Part shown: positions 12,401 through 25,800 of the stretch, one piece after another | How positions within the stretch are numbered: the first letter of the stretch is position 1 | Layout: each line of letters opens with the position of its first letter | Notes under the pieces: generated by a model | Databases searched by the model: none | Told to the model about the DNA's origin: nothing | What the model saw: the letters and a program-made list of their open reading frames with translations, nothing else | Translations under genes and position numbers: made by a program | Assembly (NCBI RefSeq): GCF_028372415.1 | Contig: NC_092874.1 | Coordinates: 239,236,069-239,300,068 of the forward strand | Direction of reading: 5' to 3' | DNA: 64,000 bases | Origin: Notamacropus eugenii | Lineage: Eukaryota > Chordata > Mammalia > Diprotodontia > Macropodidae

Positions 12401-14390
12401 CATTTTATGTTTACTTTTATTCTATTTTCATGCTATTTCCTCTCTTTGTTTCCTAATCCCTCTCTACATAGAAGAGGGGCATAAAACAGGAGTGTGCTCA
12501 ACACTAATGCTTCATTTGCTGCATCAGTTTCCACAGTCTTGTCCCTCTTTTATTTCCCTCACCCTTACACCAATCATAGATTATTAACCTTTCTTTCTTC
12601 CTTCCTTTTTCTCTCTCTTTCTTTCTTGCCTTTTAGATGCCTCTTTATGATCCTTAGTCTGCACTTAAGATTCCCTATATCTTTCCTCCCTCTTTTTCTA
12701 TTTTTTTCTCTATTGAGTGTATTTCTAAACCAAACTCTTTGTATGTTTTTCTGTGTATTTGTATGTGTATCATAATCTCCTTTGACCAGATAAGATGAAA
12801 GTGAGGTTCAAACGATCCCCATTCCTTTTCCTCCTCATTCTTTCCCTTTTCTTTCCTCATGTATTTTATCCTCTTCCCTTCCCTTTCTTCTTCTGATGGC
12901 ATCAAAATACAATAATAACAAAAAAAAATCCTAGGCTTTTCATCTTATTTGACTTCCTCTATGATCCCTGATGACACTGGTTTTTAGAATGCAAATACTT
13001 CATCCTTGTAGTATTTCCCAATTGCTCTTTTATGTTTACCTTTTTGTGTTTCTCTTGATGTGTTTGTATCTGAGTTTCTATTCTGCTCTAGTCTTTTCCT
13101 CAGGAGTGCTTGAAAGTCTTTTATTTAATTAAAAGTCAATTGTGCTGCTCTGTCCCCTACCTCCCCCCTCCATAGGATAATATTCAGTTTTGTTGGCCAT
13201 TATTTTTGGTTGTAAACCTGTCTTTGACCCTTTGAAATATCTTCTGTGCTCTCTATTCTTTTATAGTAGTAGCTGCTACATCTTTTATGATCCTGACTGG
13301 TTACTTGGAACTTAGCCTCTTTCTTTGACCTACAAGCTCTGGATTTTGTCTATGATGGTCCCAAGAGTTTTTATTTTAGGGGTTCTTTCAGGAGGTGACT
13401 GGTGTATTATATTTTCACTTTGACCTCTGGTTTTAAGAGATCTGGGAAGTTTTCTTTCATTATTTTAAAAAATATGATATTCGGGCTTTTGGGGTTTTTT
13501 TGTAGGGGTGTGTGTGTCATGCCTTTTAAGTATTCCAGTATGTCAAGGGTATTAAGTATTTCTTAATTTTAACAATTAAGAAAATTCTTAAATTTTCTCT
13601 CCTTGTTTTGTATTCCAAGTCATTAAAAAAACTAAGATAACTTACATTTTATTCCATTTTTTCAATTTTTTAACTTTGCTTTACTATTTCTTATCTTAAA
13701 ATTATTAAATTTTGCTTAGTCTACTCTAATTTTCAGGGAGCCTGATACTGGGAATTCAAAAATGAGGTTTTGTACATCTTGTACTAAGCTGTTAATATGC
13801 TTTCTAAGTCTCTCATCCATAACTCTCATTTCTATTCAAGTCTTTCTTCCAGTCCTCTTATTCAATTTATAATATGTTTAACTCTTATAAAAATTGTTGC
13901 ATAATTTCTTCTTGAAATTCGAATTGATCTCTGGACAAGCTGTATTTTTGAGACTTTGCTTGTAGCTGTTGTGGCGTTATCCTCCCCTTCTGGGTTTGTG
14001 TCTTGGTTATTCCTGGCATCATAAGAAGTCTGTATATTGTTTGTTTTCTCATTCTTTCAGTTATCTGCTTTGGGAAACCACAGCCTGGCCTCACTGAGTG
14101 CTCTAGACACACAGTTCAAACTCCCAGTCTCTCTGGAAGATTGCTGACTGATGGTTCTGGGAAGGAGTCCCCAAATAACTCTGGGTATCTTGTTCTACTA
14201 GCATAATTCTTGAGTCTATGATCCTGGTCATTTGCGTGTAGGTCAAACTAGATGACTCACTCTAGTTTTTCCTTTGATTTCCCTATCACTACTCAGTCTG
14301 GTATTCTTTTTAGATCATTGCTGGAGCAGATGGAGAGAGAGTTAGGCTATACTGTTTCTTCCTACTTGGAACATCTTGGCTCAACCTCAT
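12400..14390 (-). mobile_element. Old LINE-1 5' portion, minus (probable)
   Basis: It resembles the 5' half of the antisense L1 at 26.7-28.5 kb: a GTTCAAACGATCCCCATTCC-type interval, TTGACCTACAAGCTCTGGAT, and TTGTGTCTTGGTTATTCCTGG with CATCATAAGAAGTC. ORFs across it are short and broken. Confidence 0.6.
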
Positions 14391-14894
14391 TAGTCCTTTT
14401 TTAATGCATCTGCGACCAACTTTGATTGGAACATTTTATCAACCATGTATTTAGCTGACCAAAATCAGCTGCAAAATGTCTAGACATTTCACTTCCATGA
14501 AACCATTACATGTCATCATGACTCTCCAAGAAGCAGGCTCCCATATTCTTCCAAATGAGGAGAAACCATCAGAGGCATTCTAGGCACATGACAATCCCCA
14601 TTAAAATAGGATTACATTCTTAACATTTTGAGTAATATTTCATATAATCTCCTAGTTAAATTCTAAATCTAGCAAGATGCTGGGGGACGCCAAATTGTGA
14701 GTTCTACCATGGTGAGGCAATAACCTAAGTGTTTTCAGGTAGTTTTTAAGGCAATGAAGATAGCTACCCAACAGGTGGTTCAAGGAGGCTGCCACCTGGT
14801 GGACAATTCAGATATCACTCAAGGGATAATTATACAGATCGTTAAGACAGCACACCTGCCCATTTTAGTGTCCCAACTGTGAGCTGTTTCACCT

Positions 14895-14975
14895 CCCCAA
14901 AAGAATGTAAGCTCTTTTAGGACAGAGATAATATTCCTTTTTGTCTCTGTATCTTCACTTCCTAGCACAGAACAG
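14895..14975 (+). repeat. LINE-2 3' end, +
   Basis: AATGTAAGCTCTTTTAGGAC, TTTTTGTCTCTGTATCTTCA and CCTAGCACAGAACAGGC follow the L2 3' UTR. Confidence 0.75.
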
Positions 14976-15349
14976 GCGAGGCTGATTATTCTGAATCAGG
15001 CTCGACTTAGCATAGATAGCCAGCCTCAACCTGGATTCAAGTTTGGTCTTTGTCACATACTGACAATATAATTCCAGGTAAATCAATTAAGCTCTCAGTA
15101 CCCCCTCCCCCCGAACCCTCCCCCCTCCCGCGGTAGTGCAGAGTAGCTGAGCATCTGGTTTAACAGATTGGGTGTCCCCTGCGTGGATGAAATCACAAGT
15201 CCAGAACAAAACATTTTCTTCTCTACCCCAGCAGATTTAGAGGCAGAAGTCATTTCCTCATTTAAGAGAAGAGGAAATTCAGCCTGAGAAAAGTTAAGTG
15301 ACTTGCTCAGCCACACAATCTATCCTTGAACGCAGTTCTTCCGAATTCC

Positions 15350-15560
15350 AGCCAACTTGCACTGAATAGAGCTGGATCCAGAGTTTAAATCCAGCCTCAT
15401 ACACTCACTAGCTGTGTGAGCCTGGGCAAGTCACTTAACCTGCCTGCCTCAGTTTCCTCATCTGCAAAAAGGGGATACAGTGACCCTCCTCCCAGGCTTC
15501 TCCTGAAGGGCTGTGCAAACCTTAGAGCACTCTACACACGCTAGTCATTATTTCTCTTAA
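15350..15560 (+). repeat. CORE-SINE, +
   Basis: AGCTGTGTGAGCCTGGGCAA, TCAGTTTCCTCATCTGCAAA and GGGCTGTGCAAACCTTAGAG are the head-core-tail order of a CORE-SINE. MIR-like fragments also lie at 15,010-15,110 (+) and 15,240-15,330. Confidence 0.8.
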
Positions 15561-15667
15561 AAGAGCCAGAATTAGTGTCTGAACCTGGACACTTTCCGCT
15601 GAACCCAAGCTGGCTCCCGGGGTGCTGGTGGCATCAGTCCTGCAGGCAGCAGGCGCTTAATGTCTGT

Positions 15668-15905
15668 TGAACTCTAAGGGCTCGTGTCTAACTCTTTGCC
15701 CCCCGATCTGGGGTTTTTTGGCAAAGATACCTTGTCCAGCTCATGTTTAGAGATGTGGAAACTAAGGCAAGCCGGTTGGGTGACTTGCTCAGGGTCACAC
15801 GGCCAGCGTCTGAGGCCGGATTGGAACTCCGGGAAATAAGCCTTCCGGCTTGCAAGCCCAGGGCTCTCCGTACGGCGTCATTTAGCCAGCCGTGGTATTC
15901 ATTAT
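15668..15905 (-). repeat. tRNA-headed SINE, minus, at the edge of the CpG island
   Basis: Antisense SINE boxes GTGTCTAACTCTTTG, TTGGCAAAGATACC and CTCAGGGTCACACGG. It is unusually CpG-rich compared with the other SINE copies here, which fits its position beside the MON2 CpG island. Confidence 0.8.
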
Positions 15906-15929
15906 TAACCCCATTTTATGGAGAAGGAA

Positions 15930-16800
15930 GCTGAGTCTCGTTCCAGACGGCCGCCTCTAATAAACGCCCCGAGGCGGGGGCGGCGGCTGTCCCAGTCCGG
16001 GTTTCCGCCTGCTGCCCTCGGAGGACTAGGCCCAGTGACTGGCCCGGCCCCTCCTCAGGCCGAAGGCCAGGACGTTGCAGGACAGCGGACGCCTGCGCAC
16101 TCAGCTCCGGAGCCCTCGCCCCGCCTCTCCGCGCCCCCGCCCCTCGCCGGGCTCCTCCTCACCCCTCCTCGCGGCCTTGGGCTCCTGGCAGCCGGGGCGG
16201 CCTCGCTGTGCGGAAGTGCGGCTGACGTGTCCCGGCCGCGCGAGGAATTGTGGGGAGACTCGGCTAATGGCGGCGGCGAGACGAAGCGCCGGGCACGGCG
16301 GGCGCTGAAGCTTCCTGCCCCGTTGGCCGCTGGCGCCGCCGCAGCGGGAGGAGGCGGGGGTGGGGGCGACCCCAGCTGCTGCTCGGAGCCGGGGCCGAGG
16401 GGCCGCTCCCGCTGGGCCTGCGTAGCCGAAGGGCCGGGAGGGGAAGAGGGCGAGGGGAGAGGCGGCTGTGGGGAGGGGGGGCCGCAGCCTCGGGTCTCCG
16501 CCGCCACGGAGCCCGGAGCGAGGCTGCTGCTGAGGGCGTGTGAGTCAGCAACCGGGGGGCGTCCTCCCGGAGCCCGGGGCGATCATGTCCTGCACCAGCA
16601 GTCCCGAGGCGGTGAAGAAGCTGCTGGAGAACATGCAGAGCGACCTGCGGGCCCTGTCCCTGGAGTGCAAGAAGAAATTCCCACCTGTCAAGGAGGTAGG
16701 AGGGGCTTGGCGGCCTCCCCTGCCTGCCTCGGCCCCCAGCCCGCCGGGCCGGCTCTGACCCACCTCCTGCCCGAGCGGGCCCGCGAGGCTCCTCCTCCCC
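15930..16800 (+). promoter_or_regulatory. MON2: CpG-island promoter of MON2
   Basis: A GC-rich, CpG-dense block stands out from AT-rich surroundings and contains coding exon 1. I see no TATA box. GC boxes lie at 15971-15986, 16119-16127, 16134-16143 and 16351-16366. An NRF1-like TGCGCA core is at 16094-16099, an ETS/GABPA-like CGGAAGTG at 16211-16218, and a CRE-like TGACGTGT at 16223-16230. A partial match to the ZNF143/THAP11 motif is at 16244-16254. The 16211-16254 cluster suggests a core promoter with dispersed starts at about 16,200-16,550, which is inference. This is a typical housekeeping promoter. Long ORFs through the block on both strands are a product of base composition. Confidence 0.85.
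16585..16695 (+). CDS. MON2: MON2 coding exon 1 (residues 1-37)
   Basis: The ATG at 16585 has A at -3, an adequate Kozak context. The frame is closed upstream by an in-frame TGA at 16531-16533, with no in-frame ATG between, so this is the start. The exon encodes the first helix of the DCB region and ends in ...FPPVKE before GTAGGA, phase 0. Residue 3 is Cys (TGC); I remember Gly at this place in human MON2. The 5' UTR continues upstream, but its first base cannot be fixed from sequence. Confidence 0.96.
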
Positions 16801-19800
16801 CTTGGCATTTAGAGTCGAAGTTTGTGACGGGAGCGTGGTTAATGCAGTCCTAGGGACCCCCGCCAGACTTCTGTCTGCGCCCCCTTTCTCCTTTCACCTT
16901 CCAAGCGAGTTGGAAAAGTTCGTTGGCGGTGGCCCGACCCAAGTAACTTGGGTCTTCCGAGGCCTGAGTCTGCGACCATCCCAAGTGTTTGTGATGAGAG
17001 CGACATCACTGACGTTTGCAGTGTCTAAGAGCGGGATGCACCCCGTCCCCGAGGCGTCCCAGAAAACTTCGTGCACTTTTGCACCAAGATTTTTGGGACA
17101 CCCTTTTCAGCTTAAAACGTCATTGAGAAGACTCTGGGATACCCAGTAGGAGGAACGTACTTTTAGACCTAGAAGGAACCTTAAAAATGAGCTAGAGTCT
17201 AGCCATTCTTAACCTTCTCCCTGTCTTGGGCCTCTTTGACAGTCTGATGTCTCTCAGCATAATTCATAAACTAAAATACATGAGATGAATAAGGAAATCA
17301 GTTATAATGAAATGCAGTTGTCAAAATATTAAAAAAAAAAAAAAAAGCTCAGACTTAAGGTTAAGAGCCCCTGCGTCTGTTTACAGATGAGGAAAATGAA
17401 GCCCAGAGAAGTTATTTGCCTGAGGTCATGAAGATAAGTGACCGAACTGGGATGTTAGATGCTGGTACTCATTTAGTTTTATTATCAGGAAGCGTTAATG
17501 AACTATTGAGCACTATCTCTGCACCCTTGCTGACTTTATTATCTCTGTGCTGATGACTTCCTGATTCTCTTTCCCTCCATAGTCCCAAATCAGCCATTAC
17601 TTATTATATCCAATTGCATATCTCATCCATATCTTAAAATCATTGTTGCCAAAACTGAATTTAGTATCTTTCTCCTCAAGCTGCCACTTTTCTGAAGCCC
17701 CCTGTTTTTGTTAAGGGCTCAACAGTTGTTTAGGTTGTCATCCTCAATTCAGTAAAGATTTATTAAGTGCCCACTGAATGCCAGGCCCTGGGAATAAAAA
17801 AACTATCTTTTGACAATCCCTGCCCTCCAAGAACTTGCAGTATGGCGGGGGAGACAACATGCAAACAAATATATGCAAAGTAAACTTTATACAGAATCAA
17901 TAGGAGATAATCAACTGTGAGAAGAAACTTAAAGGAAGTTGGAGGAAGTCAATAGGCATGCAGGAGGAGGGAGAACATTCTAGGCCTGGGGGATGGTCAG
18001 AGAAAATGCTCAGCAGTGAAAAGTATTTTGTTTTGGGAACAGCCAGAAAGCCAGTATCAGTGGGTCGAAGAGGACATGATGGAAAGTGAGGTATAAGAAG
18101 GCTATAAAGATAGAAGGGGGCTGGTTATGAAGGGCTTTGAATCTCAAACAGTGTATTTTTTATTTGATCCTGGATATAATAGGAAACCACCAGAGTCTAT
18201 TGAGTAGGGAGGTGGTGTGATTAGACCTACACTTTGGGAAAATCACTTTAATGGCTGAATGGAGGATGGATTAGAGTGGGGAGAGACTTGAGGTGCTCAA
18301 TTGCATGTACTCCACAAATCCACTGTATTGTTAAATCTTGTTTCTACCTTTCCAACCTTGCTTGCATTATTCCCCGATCTTACTACTAATATAACTTCCC
18401 CTATAGTTCAAGGTTTCATTACCCCTTGATTGGACTATTGTAATAACCTTCTAATTGGTCTTCCTGCCTCAAGACTCTCTATATTCTTTCACTTCTTGGA
18501 TCAAACATCATCTGCTGCCATTGAAAATCTTTAACATCCTAGCCCCAACCTACTTTCCAGCCTTAACTTTACTTATCCCTTCTTGCAATCTCTAGTCCAG
18601 CCAAATTGATCTTTGCAGTTTCTTATACAGGACATTCCAGCTCTTGTGTTTCAGTGACTTTATACTGACTGTCCCTTATCCCTGGAATGTGCTCCTTCCT
18701 CACCTCTTCTTCTTGTTTCCTTTAAAACTCAGCTCAGTCCAGCCATGACCACCTATAAGAAACATTTCTTGATCCTTCCCTTCCTCCCAAAATTACCCTA
18801 CGTGTATTTTGTTTATATCCTATGTATAGTTATTGTTGCATGTCTTTCTCTATAGAAACTAAGCTCAAATTACTTAACCTTCCTGACCCTTAATTTTCTC
18901 ATTTGTAAAAGGAGTGGGTTGGACTAGATGACCTCTGAAATCTCATCCACCTCTGGATCTCTTGTGTTCCTTGAGAGCAGAAATAGTTTCAGTTTTTTCC
19001 TTTGTAACGTATCTGCCTAGCACAATGCTTGGTTCATAGTAGGTGTTTAGTAAATGCTTTTTGCTTGATTGCTTTTGAGGGGAAACTACATGTGTTTGTT
19101 GTTGTTTAGTTGTGTCTGACTCTTCCTGACCCCATTTGGGCTTTTCTTGGCAGAAATACTAGAGTGGTTTGTCATTTCCTTCTCCAGCTCATTTTATAGG
19201 TGAGGAAACTGAGGTAAACAGGGTTTAGTGATTTGCCTAAGGTCACACAGCTTGTACATGTCTGAGGCCAAATTTGAACTCAAATCTGACTTCAGACTCA
19301 GCACTGTTATGTATAAAATTGGTATGGTTACTGTCACTGTCCTTATCTTTTGCTGGGTTTTTTTTTTCTGATAGTCTTTCTTTGAGCTTTATGAGAGGGT
19401 AAATTGATTTTTTTGACTGTCCACAGACAGCTGATTCAGGATGACTTTCATATCAGTAATGATGTGTCTTTTCCTGACTCTAAACATCATCAGTTTCATT
19501 TTTTGCGATGTTAGTGTTTATCATGTCTAGTGCCTACTGGTTCATAAAGAGAAGATATTCCCATTGTAATAGGCATGAGAATTCTGTAGACTGAATCTTT
19601 ATCCTCTCATTCTTTGTCTTTGACTCTTGATTTTCAGTATATTTTTTTCATCATTTATCTTGCTTTTGCATTGAAGTCACTAAGTATAAAAGTATATGTT
19701 GATTTAATTTCAAGGATCTTACTTTTTTTGTTGTTGTTAGAAATGGAATTAGAGATGAATGAGTTGGGGCTAGAAACAGATTGGTATATAAACTGCAGTT

Positions 19801-22800
19801 GTTTTCTTGGTAGTCTTTTTGTAAATACTTGTCATGAACTATGCAATAGGTGATGATCAAATGTCCTGTGAAGTGATGTTTGTTGATTCCTTTATATGCA
19901 TGATAAAGTCAACTCATTTATTTACCTCTCCAAAAAGAACTTTGTAAGCTTCCTTTCCAAGTAGCCTCCCTCAGTCTATAGAAATAAGCTTGACAGTATT
20001 GACACAATTCAGTCCCTGAAATATGTTAATTTATTGACCATCTCACAAGGAGCTCACATTTAGAGTATTTATTAATAATGAAGTTAATGTTTATAAATGG
20101 TCTAAAAACCATGTGATACTTAGTAGCCTTTGCCCCCTCTTTCCTTAATTGTGCTACTGTCCTTGGAAAATGGAAGGGAATTGCTTAGGACTGAGGGCCA
20201 TTATATATTTTTTTCGTAGGTGGCCTTGGATTTACCAAGTGTACATCTTAATGGCAGTGAAAGTGACTAAGCCAGGCCAGTCCTCTGAAAATACAGTCTG
20301 TTATAGGGACTATACTTGAACCTATATCAGGATATATGATTTATCATAGTTATAGTCAATTAGCATTTATTAATGTGCCAGACACTTTGCAAAGTGCTAG
20401 ATACCCAGCCCCTGCTTTCAAGAAGTTTACAATGTAATGAGGGAGACAGAATGCAAATAACTATGAACATATAAAATTTGTACAGCATAAATTGGGAGTA
20501 GTTAGAAAGGGAAGGCACTGGGATTAAGGACAGCTGGGAAGGTCTTCTTGCAGATGACAGGACTTTGTAGCTGAGATTTGAAAGCTGAGGAAGGTAGGAG
20601 GTAGAGATGAGGTGGGCGAGTGTTCAGTTATGGGGGACAGCTAGTGAAATGCACACATTAGACTATGACTTCCTTCTTGACACATTTTTAGGTACTTTAA
20701 TACTTGTTTATTGACTGACAGTGGAGAGATGGTGTATTTTTGCTAGGAAGAGCAAAGAGGCCAGCGTCACTGGATCGAATAGTACTTGGAGGTGGGGAAT
20801 AAGGTGTAAGAGGATTGGAAAGGTAGGAAGGGGCAAGGTTATGAAAGGTTTTAAAAACCAAATTTACCATTTGATCCTAGCAGTAATAGAGAACCACTGC
20901 AGTTTACTTAAAAGGCGATAGATAATATGGTTAAAGTTAGACCTACACTTCAGGAAGGTCAGTTTGACATCTGAATGGAGGATGAACTGGAGTGAGGGAG
21001 AGACTTGAAGCAAGTATATCAATTGGTCAGGTATTACAAAAGTCCAGGTGTGTGGAGGTGAAGGCTTATACCAGAATTGTGCAGTGTAAGAGAGGAAGAG
21101 TCATAGAGGAGAGATATTACGGAGATAAAATGACAGCTAATTGGATATAGAGAGTAAGAGAATGAGGAGTGCATGTTGACACTTGGTTTTGAGCCTGGCT
21201 GACTGGGGAGATGAATAACCTTAAAATTAACAGGTAAATTAGGAAGAAGAGATGGTTTAAGGGGAAAATAATAAATTCAGTTTTGGGAATGTTGGGTTTA
21301 AGATATTTTATGGAACATTCAATCTTTTTTGTGAGTGAATTATTTTAAATTTTCCTGAAGCTATTTGGGGATAATGGAGTGGAAAAATGTAGGAAGTGAG
21401 GTTGATTGTATACAACAGGGGTGGGGAACCTGTGGAGAACTTGCAGCCTGAGGCCACATGTGACCTTCTAGGACCTTTAGTGTGGCCCTTTAACTGAATC
21501 CAAACCTCATAGAACAAATCCTTTTCTAAAGGCTGCAGGTTCCCCACCTCTGGTATAGAATAGTGGTGATGACTTGTGACATACAACCAGTTCGGAGATT
21601 AGCAAGATTTTCTGATCTGCTGGTAGTTTACAATTTTGACAGTGAGTTATAGCAACACAGTCTGCTTTATTATGCTTATGTAGAGGGAAGGAATCTGTAA
21701 TAGAGATTGGAACTGGGAATATATGCTTGTTACAGTAGATTTTGGGGCTCTTGAATTTAGGAACTAGATATATTTACATAATTAGGTATGTAAAGAAATC
21801 CTTTTTTTTTTTCATTCGTCTAGCCAAAAAGGGAGGGGAAAGAATGAATAGAGTAGGAAACTTCCATGGATATGTTGCAAAATCCAATAACTATATTGGG
21901 TAATTCCCTTAAATGGGGAAGATTCTTTCCCATCCTAAAACTGAAGAGACAGATAGGGGCTCCTAAACCAGAATTAGAGGTCCTTTCTTTGATGACCAAG
22001 ATGAGTGCCATTTGAAGAGAGTAGAGTCAGGTCTCAGAAGATCAGTGATAAATAAAGCATGTTGCAAACTTTAAAGTGTTATGTATCATTTGTCATTCAA
22101 TCACAGGTCTAGTCCCTATCCATATTCCTGTTATTCAGGGTTTATGGGGGACTAAGACCTGCTATTTCATTCTGTGAAGGGAGATCCTAAGTGAGAAAAT
22201 GCCCTCTGCCAATGCATATGAGCAACCTTGTGGCATATGAAATTCCAACTCTCACCCCTTTTGCCTTGGTACTGGCTATTCTCCATCCCTCAAATGCTCT
22301 CCCTCCCAAACTCTGCCTCTTGGAATCTCTGTTTTCTTTAAGACTCAGTTCAAGCACCAATTTGTCCAGCAGGCGGTTCCTCATCCCCCTAGCAGCTAAT
22401 ACAATCTAGTCAAGTTTCCTTCCATCTGCCTGAACTGTTTTTGTTTCATGAACCTCTTTGACAGTCTTGTGAGACCTCTGGACTCCTCAGAGTAGTGTCT
22501 TTAAATGCCTAAAATAACATACATTGGATTACAAAGGAAACAAATTATATTGAAATATGTTTATCAAAATATTTTTCTTTCAGAATTTATTATGTATTTT
22601 TAACCTTCATTTAAAAAAATTTAAGTATCTAATTATTTCCCTCCTGCCAGCCCCACTCATTCAAAAGGCAGGACATCCACATATTAGTCATGTTGTAGGA
22701 AACAAAAACTCATAAGAAAAATAAAGACATTGAAACTGGTTGCATCAGTTCTTTCAATGGAAGTAGATAGCATTTTTCATAAGTTCTTCAGAAAGTCTTG

Positions 22801-25800
22801 ATTCATTGTATTGATCAGAAGAGCTAAGTTGTTCACAGTTGATCATCATACAATATTGTTGTTACTGTGTAGGTTAGTCTCCTAACTTCTGCTCACTTTA
22901 CTTTGTATCAGTTCCTCTAAGTCTTCCAGGTTTTTCAGAAACTATCCTGCTCATCATTTTTTATAGCATAATAATATTCCATCACAATCATATACCATAA
23001 CTTGTTCAGCCATTCCTTGATTTATGGGCGTTCCCTCTATTTTCCAATTCGTTGCCCTCACAAAAAGAAATACTACATATGTTTTTGTATATACAGGTCT
23101 TTTTCTTTTTTCTTTAATCTGTTCACGATACAGACCTAGTAATGGTATTGCTAGGTCAAAGTGTATGCAGTTTTTAGCCTTTTGGGCATAATTCCAAATT
23201 AATTCTCCAGAATGGTTAGATCAGTTCACAACTACAACAACTGTGTAATTGTGTCCCAGTTTTTCTACATTCCCTCCAGCATTTGTTATTTTCTTTTCTG
23301 TCATATTAGCCAGTCTTTTAGATGTGCACATCAGAGTTTTAATTTGCATTTCTCTAACCAATAGTGATTAGAGCATTTTTTCATATTACTATAATTAGCT
23401 ATAATTTCTTCGTATGAAACTGCCTGTTCATATCCTTTGACCATTTATCATTTGGGGAATATCTTGTATTCTTTCACATTTGACTCCTTTCTCTATATAT
23501 TTGAGAAATGAGACCTGTATCAGAAACACTTGCTGTAAAAATTGTTTTCCATATTTCTGCCTTCTAATCTTGGTTGTGTTGGTTTTGTTTGTGCAGAAAA
23601 AAAACAAAACAAAACACAATTATCCATTTTGCATTTCATAATATTCCCTATCTCTTGTTTGGTCATAAATTCTTCTCTTCTCTATAGATCTGACAGGTAA
23701 ACTATTCCTTGCTCTCCTAATTTGCTTATGGTATCACCCTTTACATCTAAACTATGTACCCATTTTGACATTATCTTGGTATATGATGTGAGGTGTTGAT
23801 CTATGCCTAGTTTCTACCATACTGTTTTCCAGTTTTCTGAGTAGTTTTTGTCAAATGTTGAGTTCTTTTCCCAGAAGCTAGAGTCTTGGGGTTTATCAAG
23901 TCATTTCATACTGTGTCTTGCGTGCCTAATTTATTCCACTGATTCACCATTCTGTTTCTTAGCCAGTATCAAGTAGTTTTGATGATTGCTGCTTCAAAAT
24001 ACAGTTTTAGCTCTGGTGCAGCTAGGGTACCTTCCTTTGCACTTTTTTCCATTAATTCTCTTGATATTCTTGACCTTTTGTTATTCCAAATGAATTTGTT
24101 ACAGTTTTTTCTAGCTCTATAAAATAAATTTTTGGTAGTCTTATTGGTATAGTGCTGAATAAGGAAACTAATTTAGCTAGAATTGTCATTTTTATTATGT
24201 TAGCTGGGCCTACCCATGAGAAATTGATATTGTAGTTGTTTAGATCTGACTTTATTTGTGTGAAATATGTTTTGTAGTTTTGTTCATATAGTTCCTGCAT
24301 TTTAATTGGCAAGTAGACTCCCAAACATTTTATGTTTTCCTGTTATTTTAAATGAAATTTTTCTGTCACTTGTTGCTGAGCTTTGTTGATAATACATAGA
24401 AATGCTGATGATTTATTTTATATTTTATATCTGTGACTTTGCTAAAGTTGTTATTTCAAGTAATTTTTTAATTGATTCTGTCTCCTGTAAAGAGTGATAG
24501 TTTTGTTTCTTCATTGTCTATTCTCATTCCTTCAATTTCTCTTTCTTCTCTTTCTGGTAAAGCTAACATTCCTAAAACAGTATTAAATAATGGTAATGAT
24601 AATGGTCTTCCTTGTTTCACCCCTGATCATATTGGGAAGGCTTTTAGCTTATCCCCATTATAGATAATGCTTGTTAATGATTTTAGATAGATACTACTTA
24701 TCATTTTAAGGAAAGCTCCCTTTATTCCTATGCTCTATAGTGTTTTTCATAAGAATGGGTGCTATAGTTTGTCAAAAGCCTTTTCTGCATCTACTTAGAT
24801 AGTTATATGATTTCCGTTGGATTTATTATTGATATGGTCAGTTATACTAATAGTTTTCCTAATATTGAACCAGCCCTGAATTCTTGGTATACATTCCATC
24901 TCATAGTGTATTACCCTGTTGATAACTTGCTGTAATCTCTTTGCTAGTATTTTATTTAAAATTTTTGTGTCAATATTCGTTGGGGAAATTGGTCTGTGAT
25001 ATTTTCTTTTCCTGTTTTAGCTCTTCTCGGTTTAGGTATCAGCACCATATTTGTGTCGTAAATGGAATTTGGTAGGACTCCACCTATATTTCCAAATAGT
25101 TTAAATAGTATTGGAATTAATTATTCTTTAAATGATTAGTGGAATTCACTTGTAAATCCATCTGGTTCTAGTGAATTTTTTTGTAGAGAGCTCATTTATG
25201 GCTTGTTCAATTTTTATTTTCTAAGATAAGGTTATTTAAATATTCTACTTCCTTTTCTTTTAATCTGGGTAATTTATATTTTTGTAAATATTCATCTATT
25301 TCACTTTTTGTCAGATTTACTCATATAATGAACAAAATATTTCCTTATAATTGCTTTAATTTCCTTGTCATTGGTAATGAATTTAACCTTTTCATTCTCT
25401 ATACTGGTAATTTAATTTTCTTTTTTAAAATCAAGTCAACCAATGGTTTACTTTTTTTTCTCATAAAACCAGCTCCTAGTTTATTTATCAGTTCATTGTT
25501 TTACTTTTAGTTTTGTTGTTGAACCCTTCATTTGATTTTCAGGATTTCCAATTTGGTATTTAATTGAATATTTTAAATTTTTTCTTTTTCTAGTTTTTTT
25601 TAATTCTATGCTCCATTTATTGATCTAATCTTTCTCTATTTTATTGATGTAGCTGTTTAAAAATACACATTTTCTCCTAAGTACAGCTTTAACTGTATCC
25701 CATAAATTTTGGTATGTTGTCTCATAGTTGTTATTCTCTTTAATGAAATTGACTATTTCTGTGATTTATTCTTTGACCCACTGATTTTTTAGGATTAGAC

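Noticed and set aside
16055..16507. 150-aa minus-strand ORF in the CpG island
   Set aside because: Same compositional effect. No homologue recognised and no splice or start context to support it.
16540..16584. Upstream in-frame GTG start for MON2
   Set aside because: GTG is not a usual start in vertebrates. The ATG at 16,585 matches the known N-terminus.
15918..16853. 311-aa + strand ORF through the CpG island
   Set aside because: Ala/Gly/Pro/Arg-rich product of GC composition, overlapping MON2 exon 1 in another frame and running into intron 1. It has no recognisable domain.
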